Positions 35,732 through 43,812 of a stretch of 64,000 nucleotides of DNA are shown in pieces (the first letter of the stretch is position 1; the number at the start of each line of letters is the position of its first letter). The stretch spans positions 3,613,001 to 3,677,000 of the forward strand of contig NZ_JARUBM010000002.1 of assembly GCF_029626175.1 (NCBI RefSeq), written 5' to 3'. The translations under genes were made by a program, and so were the position numbers. The notes beneath the pieces are model-generated. The model was not told where the DNA came from, did no database searches, and saw only the letters and a program-made list of their open reading frames with translations. Source of the stretch: Micromonospora sp. WMMD1082. Its GTDB lineage: Bacteria > Actinomycetota > Actinomycetes > Mycobacteriales > Micromonosporaceae.

Positions 35732-37044
35732 GACCGCACCGCCGTTCGGATGTCGTCGGGCACGTCGGCGGCGAGTTCCAGCTCGCTGAGCCAGGCCGCG
35801 CCGGTGTGGTATTGGGCCCGGAACGGGCGGCCGACCAGCGCGGGGTTGCGGGCCTGTAGCATCCGCAGCTGGAAGCAGCGGCCGTCCGGGTGGCTCTCGA
35901 CGCCGTCCACGACCACCTTGCCGGAGGTGGTCGACATGACCGGCCCACGGACGGTCCGGGCGAGTCCCGGCAGCGTGCGGTACGCGGCGTGGAAAATCTC
36001 CACCGCCCGAGCCAGCGGCACCTTGAAGTAGTCGTATGGGCCGGTGTCGCGCTCGACGAACATGTAGTACGGCACCGCTCCGGCGGCCAGCTCGGCCCGC
36101 CACAACTCCGCCCAGACGTCGGCCTGGTCGTTCACGTGCGAGACCATTGGGGCCTGGCAGTAGATCACCGCTCCGGTGGACCGGATCCGGCGCAGCGCGG
36201 TCGCCACCAGGGGCGTGCGCAGTTCACACGGATGGGTGAAGTGCGCCATCACCGCGACCTGCTTGCCGGCCGCGATGATCCGCCCGAACAGGCGCAGCAA
36301 CTCGTCGCTGTCCGCGTCGCTGACGTACCGCTGCGGCCAGTAGGCCAGCGACTTGGTGCCGATCCGGACGGTCTGGACCGTCGGCACGTCGAGCAGCGGT
36401 TCGAGATGGCCGCGCAGCCGCTCGGTGCTCATGATCATCGGGTCGCCGCCGGTGACCAGCACGTCACTGACTTCGGGGTGGTCCCGCAGGTAGTCCACCA
36501 GCCGGTCGGGACCGGGGGTGGCGAAGCGCAGCGCGGGATCGCCGACGAACTGTGCCCAGCGGAAGCAGTAAGTGCAGTATGAGTGGCAGGACTGGCCCTG
36601 GGTCGGGAAGTAGAGCACGGTCTCCCGGTACTTGTGCTGCAGGCCGGGTAGACGCTCGCCCCGGTGCATCGGCACGTTGTACTCCCGCTGGCCGGACGGG
36701 TGCGGGTTCAGGCCGGCGCGGATGCGGGCGACCACGGCGGCGACCTCCCGGGCGGCGGATCCCGAGTGCACCACGGCGGCCAGCGCCTGCTCGTCTTCGG
36801 CGGAGAGCATGCCGCGCTGGGGGAAGACCAACCGGAACATCGGGTCCTCCTCGGGCCGCGTCCAGTCGATCAGGTGGTCGAGGACGTATTCGTTGACCCG
36901 GAACGGAAAGACGTGCGCCAGCAGGGCGATTTCTTCGCGCAGGTCGGGGCGCAAGCCGTACCGGCCGGCGATGTCGTCGATTTGGCGCGGACCGAAGGCC
37001 CGGAAACGGGTGACGGCCACGGGATGATCGAGCATCAGTGTCAT
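35728..37044 (-). CDS. Radical-SAM aminomutase (KamA family)
   Basis: 438 residues from ATG 37044. The 4Fe-4S/SAM motif CxxxCxxC is C153, C157, C160 in SCHSYCTYCFRWAQF, followed by VLVTGGDPMIMSTERLRGHL and the barrel strands QVAVMAHFTHPCELRTP and YCQAPMVSHVNDQ. The C-terminal SGK in MSTTSGKVVVDG is in the place of the PLP lysine loop of lysine 2,3-aminomutase, but the usual Gly-rich GGGGK is not seen, so the substrate may differ from lysine. First gene of the leftward operon; it would make a beta-amino acid. Confidence 0.8.
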   Translation of the reverse strand: MTLMLDHPVAVTRFRAFGPRQIDDIAGRYGLRPDLREEIALLAHVFPFRVNEYVLDHLIDWTRPEEDPMFRLVFPQRGMLSAEDEQALAAVVHSGSAAREVAAVVARIRAGLNPHPSGQREYNVPMHRGERLPGLQHKYRETVLYFPTQGQSCHSYCTYCFRWAQFVGDPALRFATPGPDRLVDYLRDHPEVSDVLVTGGDPMIMSTERLRGHLEPLLDVPTVQTVRIGTKSLAYWPQRYVSDADSDELLRLFGRIIAAGKQVAVMAHFTHPCELRTPLVATALRRIRSTGAVIYCQAPMVSHVNDQADVWAELWRAELAAGAVPYYMFVERDTGPYDYFKVPLARAVEIFHAAYRTLPGLARTVRGPVMSTTSGKVVVDGVESHPDGRCFQLRMLQARNPALVGRPFRAQYHTGAAWLSELELAADVPDDIRTAVRS

Positions 37045-37357
37045 ACGAATTCCTTCGTTCAGGACTTTGGCGGAATGCCCAGTTGACGCTGACCAATTGC
37101 GTCGGGTGGCGGTCGCGGCGTCCACCGCCAACTACCCCCACACGAGTGCGCTAACCGGTATGACGGAATCTCCCGATCAACCTCTCTCATGACGCGATAA
37201 AAGGTCTCGATGGCTCGTCTGGTAGCAGGGCCGATAACTTTGTCTGAGTCGGTCATCAAGATATTCGATCGATCAGAAGGGCGGCATTGTTTATGGCTGC
37301 GGTAAGCACGGAAATAGACCAACGTCAGGTCCAACACCCCTAAGGAGTGCGTCGCCC
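37045..37357. promoter_or_regulatory. Divergent promoter region of the cluster
   Basis: About 310 bases separate the two operons. It is less GC-rich than the genes (ataactttgtctgagtcgg, aagatattcgatcgatcag) and contains TTGACGCTGACCAATTG near 37083. GATATTCGATCGATCAG near 37259-37275 is a candidate LysR-type site. The only LysR gene of the cluster lies at 46799. Both operons are probably controlled from here. An AAGGAG sits at 37343-37348. Confidence 0.5.
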
Positions 37358-37393
37358 ATGAATCTCGCCACTGGTTGCGGGTGGAAGCAGTGA
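37358..37393 (+). CDS. 11-residue leader ORF before the thioesterase
   Basis: ATG 37358 follows a perfect AAGGAG (37343-37348) by nine bases and encodes MNLATGCGWKQ. Its TGA overlaps a GTG that is in frame with the thioesterase (GTGA, 37390-37393), the same coupling used by the rest of the operon. The thioesterase itself has no other ribosome site. It may serve only to deliver ribosomes to the next gene, or be a translated regulatory or small functional peptide. Confidence 0.45.
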   Translation: MNLATGCGWKQ

Positions 37394-38109
37394 ACGGCCT
37401 GGACGGCACGCAGCCGATGCTGCTGCCGATGGGCCGGCCCCGGTCCGGCATGTCTAGCGTCCTGATCCACCCAGCCGGCGGCGGCCTCGGTGCGTACGCG
37501 GGCGTGGTGCTGAAGCTGGGCCGCCGTGGGCCGGTGTTCGGCATCCGCGGCCACGGGCTCGCGCCGGGCGAGACGCCGGACACCACCGTCGCCGCGATGA
37601 CCGACCGGTACCTGAACCTGCTGGACAGCCTGCCCGACCCGCCGGACCTGCTGTTCGGTTGGTCGCTGGGCGGCGTCGTGGCGTGGGAACTGGCGTCGCG
37701 GCTGCGTTCCTCGTCGGGCCGGCGACCCCGGGTCGTCATGGTCGACAGCCCCTCGGCCGGCATCGACCGCGACCCGTCGGCCGCGCGGCGCTGGCGCGAG
37801 CGGGTCCGCGCGTCCCTTACCGAGAACGGCGGATTTCCCGCCGACCGGGTCGCCCGGACGGTCGAGGCCCACCTGGACGCGGTCACCGCCTACCGGGTGG
37901 CGGGCCGGCACGACTGCCCGACCCTGCTGCTGCCCTGTGCGCAGGAGGAGAATGCCGCTCATCTTGCGGCGTGGCGATCAGCGACGTCACAGCTGACGGT
38001 GTGTCCGCTGCCCGGTGGGCACTTCACCGCCTTCGACCGCGAACGGCTGCCGCTGCTTCTCGGTCACCTCGACGCGTTCCTCACCGCGACGGAGGTGACC
38101 CGTGCCTGA
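37390..38109 (+). CDS. Type II thioesterase
   Basis: 239 residues from GTG 37390. Alpha/beta-hydrolase features: VLIHPAGGGLGAY, PVFGIRGHGLAPGE, the nucleophile elbow LLFGWSLGGVVAWELASRL with Ser in GWSLG, and the catalytic His in LPGGHFTAFDRE near the C-terminus. Such enzymes clear mis-loaded carriers or release the final acyl chain. First full gene of the rightward operon and overlapping the next one. Confidence 0.8.
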   Translation: MNGLDGTQPMLLPMGRPRSGMSSVLIHPAGGGLGAYAGVVLKLGRRGPVFGIRGHGLAPGETPDTTVAAMTDRYLNLLDSLPDPPDLLFGWSLGGVVAWELASRLRSSSGRRPRVVMVDSPSAGIDRDPSAARRWRERVRASLTENGGFPADRVARTVEAHLDAVTAYRVAGRHDCPTLLLPCAQEENAAHLAAWRSATSQLTVCPLPGGHFTAFDRERLPLLLGHLDAFLTATEVTRA

Positions 38110-39352
38110 CGAACTGCTGGCCACCGCGCGGGCGGCGTACGCCGCCGCGCCGCCGGTGGGCGACTCCGCCTACCACCGTTACTGCCGGGCGTTCGCCCGG
38201 CGGCTCGTCGCCGACTGGCCACTGATCGTGGCGGCCAACGACGACGACGTCGCCGAGGCCGAACGGGCCGGCATGGCCCCCACCCTGGTGAACCGGCTCC
38301 GGCTGACCGACGACCACCGGGACCGCATGGTGGCGCTGACCGGACAGGCCCGGCGGGAAGTCGAAACGGTGGTCGAGGTCGAGGTCCCGGTCACCGGTGC
38401 GGCGCGGACGGTGCACCGGGTGCCCCGCCCGCTCGGCGTCGTGCTGATGGTCTACGAGGCCCGGCCGACGGTCACCGTCGACGGGGCGCTGCTGCCGGTC
38501 ATGGTGGGCAACGCCGTCCTGCTGCGCGGCGGGCGGGAGAATGCCGCCACCAACGCCGCGCTGGAGCGGACCGCACACGCCGCGTTGGCCGAGGCCGGGC
38601 TGCCGACCGGGCTGGTCACCGTCCTCGACGACCCGCACCGGCGGCTGCTGCGCGCCCTGCTGAAACGGCCCGACCAGGTGGACGTGGTGATCCCACGTGG
38701 CAGCCCGGCGCTGGTCGACGCCTGCCGGACCAGCGCCATTCCGCTCATCGCCAGCGGTGGCGGGGTCAACCACCTGTACGTGCACCGCAGCGCCGACCTC
38801 GACCTGGCGGCCCGGGTGACGCTGGACAGCAAGCTTCCCGAGCCCGCCGGCTGTACCTCGGTGGAGACGGTGCTGGTCGACCGGGCCGTCGCCGAGGCAT
38901 ACCTGGAGGCGCTGGCCCGGCGGCTCAAGGAGGTCGAGGCGACGCTGACCCTCCGGGTGGACCCCGGGGTCGGCGTCCCGGTGGCACCCGGGCTGCGGAC
39001 CGAACCGCTAGGACCGTACGACATCGGCCGGGAATTCCTCGAACCGGTGGTCGCACTGGTCGGCGTCGACGGTCCGGCCACGGCCCTGGAGCACATCCGT
39101 GCGCACGGCTCCGGACACACCGAAGGAGTCCTCGCCCGCGATCCGGAGGTCACCGACACGTTCCGGCGCGGTGTCGACGCCGCCATGGTGGTCGTCAACG
39201 GCTCGCTGCGGCTGCACGACGGTCCCACCCTCGGCCTGGGCGCCGAGATCGCCATCGCCACCGGTCGGCTGCACGTCCGGGGTCCGGTGACCCTCGCCGC
39301 GCTCGTCACCTACAGCTATGTCACCGACGCTGCGGGGGCGCTGCGCGGCTGA
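38102..39352 (+). CDS. ProA-like (glutamate-5-semialdehyde dehydrogenase family) reductase
   Basis: 416 residues, the usual ProA length. Motifs: VHRVPRPLGVVLMVYEARPTV-type PLGVVLMVYEARPTV (about 118-132), VLLRGGRENAATNAAL, VIPRGSPALV, HLYVHRSADLDLA, and the catalytic cysteine in PEPAGCTSVETVLV. ProA reduces gamma-glutamyl phosphate. No glutamate kinase is encoded here, so it may reduce another activated carboxylate, perhaps an acyl phosphate or carrier thioester, to an aldehyde, or supply a pyrroline unit. Confidence 0.8.
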   Translation: MPDELLATARAAYAAAPPVGDSAYHRYCRAFARRLVADWPLIVAANDDDVAEAERAGMAPTLVNRLRLTDDHRDRMVALTGQARREVETVVEVEVPVTGAARTVHRVPRPLGVVLMVYEARPTVTVDGALLPVMVGNAVLLRGGRENAATNAALERTAHAALAEAGLPTGLVTVLDDPHRRLLRALLKRPDQVDVVIPRGSPALVDACRTSAIPLIASGGGVNHLYVHRSADLDLAARVTLDSKLPEPAGCTSVETVLVDRAVAEAYLEALARRLKEVEATLTLRVDPGVGVPVAPGLRTEPLGPYDIGREFLEPVVALVGVDGPATALEHIRAHGSGHTEGVLARDPEVTDTFRRGVDAAMVVVNGSLRLHDGPTLGLGAEIAIATGRLHVRGPVTLAALVTYSYVTDAAGALRG

Positions 39353-39389
39353 CCCGTGTCCTGTCCGTTCGTCCCTGGAGAGGGAGATC

Positions 39390-39671
39390 ATGCCTGCGTA
39401 CCTGTCAATCGACCGGTCGGCCGTCGCCACCGTCGTCAAGAAGATCGTCGTCGCCGAGTCACGCCTGTCCGTTCCGCCCGACGCCATCGCCGACGACGAA
39501 CCGCTCGTCGGCGACCTGCTGCACGTCAACTCACTCGGCTTCGTCGGCATGCTCGTGCGGATCGAGGACGAGTTGGACGCGACGCTGCCGGACGACCTCT
39601 TCGTGGGCCGCAGCTTCCGCACCGTCGGCGACCTGATCGACGTCGTGACCGCCGCGGAGGTGCAGCCGTGA
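39390..39671 (+). CDS. Acyl/peptidyl carrier protein 2
   Basis: 93 residues from ATG 39390 after GAGAGGGAG. Helical carrier with the attachment serine S48 in LLHVNSLGFVGMLVRIEDEL. Its stop overlaps the GTG of the TrpB-like gene. Distinct in sequence from carriers 1 and 3, so the three probably hold different intermediates. Confidence 0.82.
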   Translation: MPAYLSIDRSAVATVVKKIVVAESRLSVPPDAIADDEPLVGDLLHVNSLGFVGMLVRIEDELDATLPDDLFVGRSFRTVGDLIDVVTAAEVQP

Positions 39672-40984
39672 CCACCGAGGTGCCCACCCGCTGGCGCAGC
39701 GTCCTGCCGTACCTGGCCGAGCCGCTGCCGCCGGACGTCACGCCGCGACGCGAGGGCGGCGAAGTCAAGATCAATATTCCCGTCGAGCTGGTCCGGCACA
39801 GCGTCTCCACAAGGGAGTACTGGGACATCCCCGCCCCCGTCGTGCAGCGGTACCGGCAATACCGGCCGACCCCGCTGTGGCGCGCCCGCGGCTTCGAGGA
39901 GGCCGTCGGCGCGCGGGTGCCGATCTACGTCAAGAACGAGGGCGTCAACATCTCCGGCAGCCACAAGCTCAACACCGCCCTCGCCCAGGCCCACTACTAC
40001 CGTCAGGCCGGCGTCGAGGAACTGGTCACCGGCACCGGCGCCGGCCAGTGGGGCACCGCGATGGCCGCCGCGTGCGCCCTGTTCGGGCTCCGCTGCCGGG
40101 TCTTCATGGTGGAGTCCAGCCTGCGTCGCAAGCCGTATCGGGGGGTGCTGATGCGGATGCTCGGCGCCGAGGTGCACGCCAGCCCCAGCGGCCTGACCAA
40201 GGTCTCCGCCAGCGAGGAACTCGCCGCCGGCAACAGTCTCTCCCTCGCCATCGGCGAGGCGGTCGAGTACGCCGCCGACCACGACGGCGTCGCGTTCTGC
40301 ATCGGCAGTGGCGAGACCTACAGCATCCTGCACCAGTCGGTGATCGGGTTGGAGGCGGCCGACCAGCTCGCCGAGCTCGACGCGCGGATCGACACGGTGG
40401 TCGGCTGCGTCGGTGCCGGTTCCAACTTCGGCGGCATCGCGCTGCCGTTCCACGCCGCCGCCCGGGCCGCCGGAGCCGAGGGGCCCCGGCTGGTGGCCGC
40501 CGAGTCCAGCAGCACCCCGAAACTCACCCGGGGCGTCTACGCGTACGACAAGACCGACGCGACGGGCAGCGGCCCGATGGAGGCGATGTACACCATCGGC
40601 AGCGACTACCAGATCCCCGACGCGCACACCGCCGGCCTGCGTTTCCACGGGGCCGCGAAGCTCATCTCCGCGATGCGGCACACCGGTGACGTGGACGCGG
40701 TGGCGGTCAGCCAGGCCGACGCCCTCGACGCGGGACGACTGCTCACCCGGCACGAGAGCCTCCTGCCCGCGCCCGAGTCCGGGCACGCCCTGGCCGCGGC
40801 TGCCCGGATCGCCGCCTCCGGCGAGACCCACCAGGGCGTGCTGGTCTGCGTGAGCGGGCACGGCTACCTGGATCTGGCCGCGTACGAGCACTTCCTCGCC
40901 GGCGGTGTGGAGGACCAGTCCCCGCCCGATGAGGCACTGGCCCGCGCGGTGGCCGGTCTGCGACCGGTGGGAGCACCGTCGTGA
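39668..40984 (+). CDS. TrpB-like PLP enzyme
   Basis: 438 residues from GTG 39668. Fold type II signatures of tryptophan synthase beta: RPTPLWRARGFEEA, the PLP lysine in NISGSHKLNTALAQAHYY, ELVTGTGAGQWGTAMAAAC, CVGAGSNFGGIALPF for phosphate binding, and LLPAPESGHALAAAARIA. It is closer to the TrpB2 type. Lying between carrier genes with no TrpA, it probably performs a beta-replacement on a serine-like substrate with an unknown nucleophile rather than make tryptophan. Confidence 0.82.
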   Translation: MTTEVPTRWRSVLPYLAEPLPPDVTPRREGGEVKINIPVELVRHSVSTREYWDIPAPVVQRYRQYRPTPLWRARGFEEAVGARVPIYVKNEGVNISGSHKLNTALAQAHYYRQAGVEELVTGTGAGQWGTAMAAACALFGLRCRVFMVESSLRRKPYRGVLMRMLGAEVHASPSGLTKVSASEELAAGNSLSLAIGEAVEYAADHDGVAFCIGSGETYSILHQSVIGLEAADQLAELDARIDTVVGCVGAGSNFGGIALPFHAAARAAGAEGPRLVAAESSSTPKLTRGVYAYDKTDATGSGPMEAMYTIGSDYQIPDAHTAGLRFHGAAKLISAMRHTGDVDAVAVSQADALDAGRLLTRHESLLPAPESGHALAAAARIAASGETHQGVLVCVSGHGYLDLAAYEHFLAGGVEDQSPPDEALARAVAGLRPVGAPS

Positions 40985-41841
40985 CCGCCGCCGTCGCCAC
41001 CGGGGTCCGTACCGAACTGCTCGACTGCATCCAGGCCAACCTCGCCGTCCTCGCCGACCGGTGGGGCGAACCGGGGCGCCACCTCGCCCTCGGCGCGACG
41101 CTGCGCTTTCAGCCGCGTCTCGGTCCCGACGGGCTACCCACCGTCGACCCGCCGGTGCGCCAGCACCTGGCCGAGCTGACGGGGCACGTCGGCCTGGTCG
41201 CCCAGCGCGAGCACCGCCACCTCGACCCGGCCGGCCTGCGCGCGCTGGCGGAACGGGCCGCAGTGGTGTACGCCGTCGGCGACAGCTACCACATGCCGTG
41301 GCTCCCGTACGCCGGCCACAGCCACATGGAGCACAGCTACCTCGTCGCCCTGCACGGCGAAGAGGCGCTGATCGGCGATGCCTACGACAACGAGACCGCC
41401 TGGGGTCCCGCGCGCCCCGGCAGCTGGACGCTGCCGTGGGCGCGGCTGCCCGTCACCGATCTGGCCGTGGTCTACACCGTCACGGACGAGTACCGAGCGC
41501 CCGCCCTCTCGGTACGCCTGGACGACCCGGCCGCCTACCTGGAGGCGTACGCGCGGTGCGGTGACCCGGTCGCCGCGGCCCGGCGGCTCACCGCCGAGAC
41601 GTGGCTGATGAGCCGGGCCCGCAAGCTGCACGCCGCGTACCGCCTGCACCGGGGGGAGAGCCTGGACGCGGAGGCGCACCTGCGCCGCTGGGACCAGCTC
41701 ACCGCCACCGCCTTCATCGCCCTGCGCCGGGTGGAGCGGGGTCGGCCCGCACCCGGCACGCTGCTGACCGACCTGGCCGCAGCCCTCGCCGCCGACCGGG
41801 ACGTCTTCGCGACCCGGCCCGACCACCTGGAGAAGCCGTGA
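40981..41841 (+). CDS. BtrH-like acyltransferase 1
   Basis: 286 residues. N-terminal cysteine C16 (LLDCIQANLAVLADRW), then YHMPWLPYAGHSHMEHSYLV with H118 and LIGDAYDNETAW with D133. This Cys-His-Asp spacing resembles BtrH, which in butirosin synthesis moves an amino acid from a carrier protein to an amine. A helical C-terminal part follows. A second protein of the same type lies at 43809. Assignment rests on motif pattern only; a C39-like peptidase fold with another activity is possible. Confidence 0.55.
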   Translation: MTAAVATGVRTELLDCIQANLAVLADRWGEPGRHLALGATLRFQPRLGPDGLPTVDPPVRQHLAELTGHVGLVAQREHRHLDPAGLRALAERAAVVYAVGDSYHMPWLPYAGHSHMEHSYLVALHGEEALIGDAYDNETAWGPARPGSWTLPWARLPVTDLAVVYTVTDEYRAPALSVRLDDPAAYLEAYARCGDPVAAARRLTAETWLMSRARKLHAAYRLHRGESLDAEAHLRRWDQLTATAFIALRRVERGRPAPGTLLTDLAAALAADRDVFATRPDHLEKP

Positions 41842-42095
41842 ACCAGACCTTTCAGGACCTGCTCGTGCCCTACCTGCCGTACCTCAACGGTCGACCGGTC
41901 ACCGAGGAGAGCCGCCTGCACGACCTCGGCCTCAACTCGATGAAGGCCATCGACCTGCTCTTCACCATCGAGGACGAACTCGGTGTGTCGCTGCCCGACG
42001 AGGATCTCAACGACTCGACCTTCGCGACCGCCGGCAGCCTGTGGCGCGCGGTGGAGCGGGCCGGTGCCGGCCAGCACACGAAGGTGGTCGTCTGA
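41838..42095 (+). CDS. Acyl/peptidyl carrier protein 3
   Basis: 85 residues from GTG 41838, overlapping the BtrH-like stop (GTGA). The attachment serine is S34 in LHDLGLNSMKAIDLLFTIED, the closest of the three to the standard LGxNS motif. Its TGA shares an A with the ATG of the following ACAD gene. Confidence 0.88.
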   Translation: MNQTFQDLLVPYLPYLNGRPVTEESRLHDLGLNSMKAIDLLFTIEDELGVSLPDEDLNDSTFATAGSLWRAVERAGAGQHTKVVV

Positions 42096-43210
42096 TGACG
42101 CTCCCGACGGTGCTGGACGATCCGGCGGCGGACGCACCCCGGGTCCTCGACGCCCTCGGTCCCGGCGCGACCGGGCCGGACGCGTGGCGGGCACTGGGCG
42201 CCGCGGGCCTGCTCGCGCAGGTGTACCGCGACGGTGATCCCCGGCAGGGGGTGGACCCGGCCGCGCTCGGCGCGCTGCTGACCGCCGTCGACGAGCGCTG
42301 CCCGGTGGGGACCACGCTCGCGGTCTGCGTGCCGTTGGCCACCTGCCTGCCGCTGCTGGCCGGCGTGGCCGGTCCGGCCGCCCGGACGCTGGCGGACGCG
42401 CTGCGTGGCGACGCCGTCGTGGCCCTGGCCGCCACCGACGATGTCGCCGGTTGCGACCTGGCCTCGCTGGGCACGACCGTGACGCTGCACGAGGACCACG
42501 TGGAGCTCACCGGGACCAAGCGCTGGATCACCAACGCCACCCGGTGCGACGCGCTGCTGGTCCTCGCCCGGCACCGGCCCGGCCCGCACTTCACCAACTT
42601 CACCTGGCTGCTGGTACCCGCCACCGCTCCCGGCGTACGCGCCGAGGCGGCCGAGACCGACCTCTTCGACGGCTCGGGCACCGGGCATCTCTCCTTCGAC
42701 CGGGTCCGGCTCGGTCGCGACCACGTGGTCGGTGGGGTCGGCCGGGGCATGAGTGGATTCGCCGCCCACATCGCCGTCGAACGGCTCGCCGGGGCGTTGT
42801 GGGCGGTAGCGCTCTGCCGGCGGGTCCTGGCGGACACCCTGCGGTACCTCCAGGACCGCCGGTACGGCGACGGCACCCTCTGGCACCTGGAGGGCGTCCG
42901 CCAGCGGTACGCCGCCGCGCTGCTGTCCGCCCGACAGCACCGGGCGCTCACCGACAGTCTGGCCGGGACCGTGGCGTCCGGCCGGGACGCGCCCGCCGCG
43001 GCGATGCTCAAGGCCAGCGCCGCCGGCACCCTCGAACGAGTCCTCGACGAGTGCGCGCACCTCCAGGGCGCGTACGGCTTCCGGACCGGTGGGCCGCAGC
43101 ACCTACGCGCCCAGGCCGCCCTGTTCGGTATCGGCGGCGGCACGACCGAGGTCGTGTTGTCGGTGATTGGCGGTGCCGCCACCGACATCCTCGCGGGGCT
43201 GGACCGATGA
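42095..43210 (+). CDS. Acyl-CoA-dehydrogenase-like flavoenzyme 2
   Basis: 371 residues, slightly short for the family and with an abbreviated N-terminus. Visible features: VALAATDDVAGCDLASLGTT and ELTGTKRWITNATRCDALLV in the beta domain, DGSGTGHLSFDRVRL, then the C-terminal bundle with HLQGAYGFRTGGPQHLRAQA and GGGTTEVVLSVIGG, the flavin-binding end. It probably oxidises the acyl group on carrier 3 next door. Two ACADs in one cluster imply two desaturation steps or alternative substrates. Confidence 0.82.
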   Translation: MTLPTVLDDPAADAPRVLDALGPGATGPDAWRALGAAGLLAQVYRDGDPRQGVDPAALGALLTAVDERCPVGTTLAVCVPLATCLPLLAGVAGPAARTLADALRGDAVVALAATDDVAGCDLASLGTTVTLHEDHVELTGTKRWITNATRCDALLVLARHRPGPHFTNFTWLLVPATAPGVRAEAAETDLFDGSGTGHLSFDRVRLGRDHVVGGVGRGMSGFAAHIAVERLAGALWAVALCRRVLADTLRYLQDRRYGDGTLWHLEGVRQRYAAALLSARQHRALTDSLAGTVASGRDAPAAAMLKASAAGTLERVLDECAHLQGAYGFRTGGPQHLRAQAALFGIGGGTTEVVLSVIGGAATDILAGLDR

Positions 43211-43812
43211 GGGCACGTGAGGTCGACCCGGGGGTGTGGGCGGCGGCCGGCGGCGTTACGACCGACGGCACGACGTGGGCGGACCGCGCCGTGGCCGGCG
43301 AGATGGCACCCTGGCGGGCCCGGCAGTTCCTCGGCGGGCGGGCCCTGCTGAGGTCGCTGCTCGCCGAGGTGGTGCCGCCAGCCGCGGGGGCGGACCTGGT
43401 GCCCGGCCCGAACGGCAAGCCGGTGCTGGTCGGCTGGCCCGGGGTGGGCGTCAGCATCTCGCACGACGAGGAGCAGGTGGCGGTCTGCGTGGCCACCGGC
43501 CGTCGGGTCGGTGTCGACGTGCAGACGCCGCCGGACCCGGTCCCGGAGTCGATGCTGCGCCGGTGTGCCCGCCGTTACCTAGACGAGTTGGCCGCGCTGC
43601 CGCCGCGCCGGCGAAACCAGGTCTTCACCGAGATCTGGGCCGTCCAGGAGGCCTGCGTCAAGGTCGACGGCTCGGGCATCGGCGGTCGTCCATGGCGCAT
43701 CGACGTGCCACCGGACCAGGACGAGGGCGACTGGCGCGGGCTGCGCTGGCGCAAGGTACGCGACCTCGCGGGCCCGCCCGTGGCGTGCGCGTGGGACGGT
43801 GGTAACCGGTGA
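43207..43812 (+). CDS. Sfp-type 4'-phosphopantetheinyl transferase
   Basis: 201 residues. Signature parts: QFLGGRALLRSLLAEV, GPNGKPVLVGWPGVGVSISHDEEQVAV, the metal-binding RVGVDVQTP (Asp in VGVD) and the EIWAVQEACVKVDGSG motif (usual WxxKEAxxK, here WAVQEACVK). It would convert the three carrier proteins to their holo forms. ATGA overlaps join it to the genes on both sides. Confidence 0.85.
   Translation: MRAREVDPGVWAAAGGVTTDGTTWADRAVAGEMAPWRARQFLGGRALLRSLLAEVVPPAAGADLVPGPNGKPVLVGWPGVGVSISHDEEQVAVCVATGRRVGVDVQTPPDPVPESMLRRCARRYLDELAALPPRRRNQVFTEIWAVQEACVKVDGSGIGGRPWRIDVPPDQDEGDWRGLRWRKVRDLAGPPVACAWDGGNR

Noticed and set aside
35732..36103. N-terminal extension of the class I aminotransferase
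   Set aside because: It lies inside the aminomutase gene in another frame; ATGA coupling at 35728-35731 sets the start.
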